From Thamnidium elegans (Eukaryota > Mucoromycota > Mucoromycetes > Mucorales > Mucoraceae): a stretch of DNA of 64,000 nt. The first letter of the stretch is position 1. The number at the start of each line of letters is the position of its first letter. Shown here in pieces: positions 62,119-64,000 of this stretch. The notes beneath the pieces are model-generated. The model did no database searches and was not told the origin of the DNA. It saw only the letters and a program-made list of their open reading frames with translations. The DNA is taken from the NCBI GenBank assembly GCA_025201345.1, contig JAIXMG010000014.1:372001-436000 (forward strand), read 5' to 3'. The position numbers and the translations under genes are program-made.

Positions 62119-64000
62119 TTACTGTTTCTTCTTAATAGTGGGCATTTTAGCATCACTATTAGCTTTCTTCATCTTAACGACAACGTGGTTACCAGCTTCA
62201 TCTACACTGATATATTTATCGCCATCAACGAAACCAGGCAAAGGAGATTTGGATCTACTTCCTGAAGATTTACTAGAAGATCTTGTTGAAGCTAAACTAC
62301 TGCTATTTCCAGCGGCACCACCTCCACGAATAGTAACACGGCCAGTAGGAGAAGAGGATCTAAATGTTTGTAAATAGCCTTCTTGGAACGGTTGTGTTTC
62401 TTGATGAACCATATTTTCATTTGAAGAGCTTGGTCTCGAGCTAACTCCTTCTGTAAGTCCATGGTCTATTATAAATTGAATATTTAGTATATATATATAT
62501 TTATGGTTAACTATTACAACTGTATTCAAAATTTACCTCTCAAAAACCTATACAAAAGAATAAAATAAAATAAAATATTGTAAGTTACTGAAATATTAAA
62601 AGTGTTGGTTTAAACTTACTTTGATAATTCAACCCATCCACCGCCAACGCGAACCATAACCAATTGACTAGGAAGAATACGACAGTAAACAAGCCTTGGG
62701 TTCTCATCACCGAACCAGTACTTTCCTACTTGATCAGGAACGATTTTTACTGTGATTCTGTAAGGACTAGCATTAACAATATGACTTAATTCAATATCAA
62801 GAGCGTTTCGAGGATCTGGCACATAAGAGGGACGAGAGAGTCTACTAGCTGAAGAAGAAGCCGAAGTAGGAGTCTTTGAAGATCTTCTACTAGATTCATC
62901 TACACTACGTCTTGGGAAAGGAGACACGGTATTTAAGTATCTTCCATTAGCAGCAGCAGGGTGTCTTTTAACCGAAGCAGGCTGAAGTGGCAACACATGT
63001 CGAGATCTCTTTGTAGTAGTTTTAGCCATTGCCAACTTGGTAAAGAATTCATGATCTAATTTTCCAACACAAATTTGCAACTCACGTTCTCTGGCAGCAG
63101 CCGCTGCTTGCACTTGAGCCCATTTCTTGGTAGCCTTTTGAATAGCTGTAGCAACACGTTCATTATTACCCAAGAATTGTTTTTTGGACTCAGTAACAGC
63201 ACGATCAAGAGTTTTATTGATGGTTATTTGATGCTGTTTGTAAACAGCAACCAAGGATCGAAGTAATGCTTGTAGATCAGCCTTGACGAATTTATTATTG
63301 ACAATACCAGAATGATGAGGGGAAGCATTCTCAATAGCAGCTAAAACAATTGCAATTTGCTCATCAAACTCGCTCATAATAGCAAGGAATTCAGTAAGAT
63401 CGCCTTCATCTGATGCTTGCTTCTTCTTGATACTAATCAAAATACTTAATGCATCGGTATCAGCAGATAAACGTTCGCGAAGCGATTTAATTTCTTCGTC
63501 GGTATCAACACCTTCATAATCTTTCAGTAAACCATCAGTAGTTTTCGTCTTTTTGTCCAAAGTCTGATAAAAGTCTTGACAAAGTTCCTTGAATTCGAGT
63601 TCTTCCGAGCTAGAATCATGATCACCTGTTAACTGTAATGCATTGACTCTATCAGACATATCTGCAATGAACACAATCAAATCATTCAACTTTGCAACAA
63701 TCAGTTGACGTCTCTTTACTTTCTCAACACCAATTCTTGAATTCTGCAAAAAGACCATAAACGCATCATACTTGTTATCAATCATCTCTTGACTTCTTTC
63801 AATCTTTGCAGAAACATTGGCCATACGAATTTTAGGTTGAATTAAATACTTGAATTTAAACTCGATAATATTTTGTGCCATACTATTTACTTCCTTCTTG
63901 TTTTCATCCAAGGATTCTAAACGACCTTCCAAATAGAATAGTATATCTTCAGTGATATCTTCAGTAGAAGCTCTTGCAGAATAACTTTCGATATTAGCCA
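62119..64000 (-). CDS. GAS2 (GAR)-domain microtubule-binding protein, 5' end outside window
   Basis: complement(join(62119..62465,62537..62547,62620..>64000)); the frame is open to the window edge, so the N-terminus is missing. About 380 residues of heptad-rich helix come first (coiled-coil/spectrin-like, e.g. IERSQEMIDNKYDAF, LSADTDALSILISIKKK). Then a Ser/Arg-rich basic linker and the GAS2-related domain: HIVNASPYRITVKIVP, VGKYWFGDENPRLVYCRIL, VMVRVGGGWVELSKFLRDHG. The tail is Ser/Arg/Lys-rich. GAR domains bind microtubules, and the long coiled region suggests a cytoskeletal linker. The second exon is an 11-nt micro-exon encoding the end of KFLRD. Confidence 0.85.

Overview
This is an AT-rich nuclear window from a filamentous fungus. 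GT-AG introns are short (about 50-110 bp), genes are tightly packed on both strands, and non-coding DNA is full of A/T homopolymers, with pyrimidine tracts before many starts. The gene set (a fungal DOCK-type GEF, a DIS3L2-like RNase with intact catalytic aspartates, PRMT5, an SMPD4-like protein, a Dnf-type P4-ATPase, RPB4, a UBAC2/Dsc2-like rhomboid) suggests an early-diverging lineage, most likely Mucoromycota (Mucorales). This assignment is inference. All exon structures below were assembled by hand from splice sites and reading-frame continuity. No similarity search was run.

Layout. 0-10.8 kb: DOCK GEF (+), SRPK-type kinase (-), and an acidic/polyQ protein of unknown function (+). 10.8-13.6 kb: a 2.7-kb element with terminal inverted repeats and TA flanks. 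It carries one unrecognised, broken gene that is itself interrupted by a 395-bp MITE with a perfect 8-bp target duplication. 13.7-17.6 kb: DIS3L2/Ssd1-family exoribonuclease (+). 17.7-19.4 kb: a degenerate tandem array of about 310-bp non-coding units. 20-25.3 kb: an NAD(P)-binding protein (-), a secreted lysyl-endopeptidase-like protease (+), an unknown helical protein (-) and an AT-hook protein (+). 26-38.5 kb: NAD-malic enzyme (+), SMPD4-like protein (+), P4-ATPase flippase (-), PRMT5 (-). 38.7-43 kb: a gene-poor stretch with a small secreted peptide, an orphan ORF, a dead Tc1/mariner-type transposase and NDUFA4. 43.3-50.5 kb: mitochondrial CLYBL and AUH-like enzymes, then a GH125 exo-mannosidase and a GT32-LamG glycosyltransferase. 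50.6-53.6 kb: RPB4 (-) and the UBAC2/Dsc2-like protein (+). 53.7-57.0 kb: a Baeyer-Villiger-type flavin monooxygenase (-) and its decayed tandem duplicate. 57.1-59.0 kb: a nearly intact Tc1/mariner-type transposase (two frameshifts) and a second MITE copy. 59.2-64 kb: an LRR/acidic protein (+) and a GAS2-domain protein (-) that runs off the window.

How the genes relate. Neighbours are mostly independent, as usual in a eukaryote. Exceptions are the GH125/GT32 pair (both predicted type II membrane proteins acting on glycans, 108 bp apart, same strand), the CLYBL/AUH pair (both mitochondrial acyl-CoA metabolism), and several divergent pairs sharing 250-320 bp promoters. The most unusual content is mobile and repetitive: the TIR element with an unknown gene, the MITE whose 33-bp core is inverted between copies, and the 310-bp tandem array.
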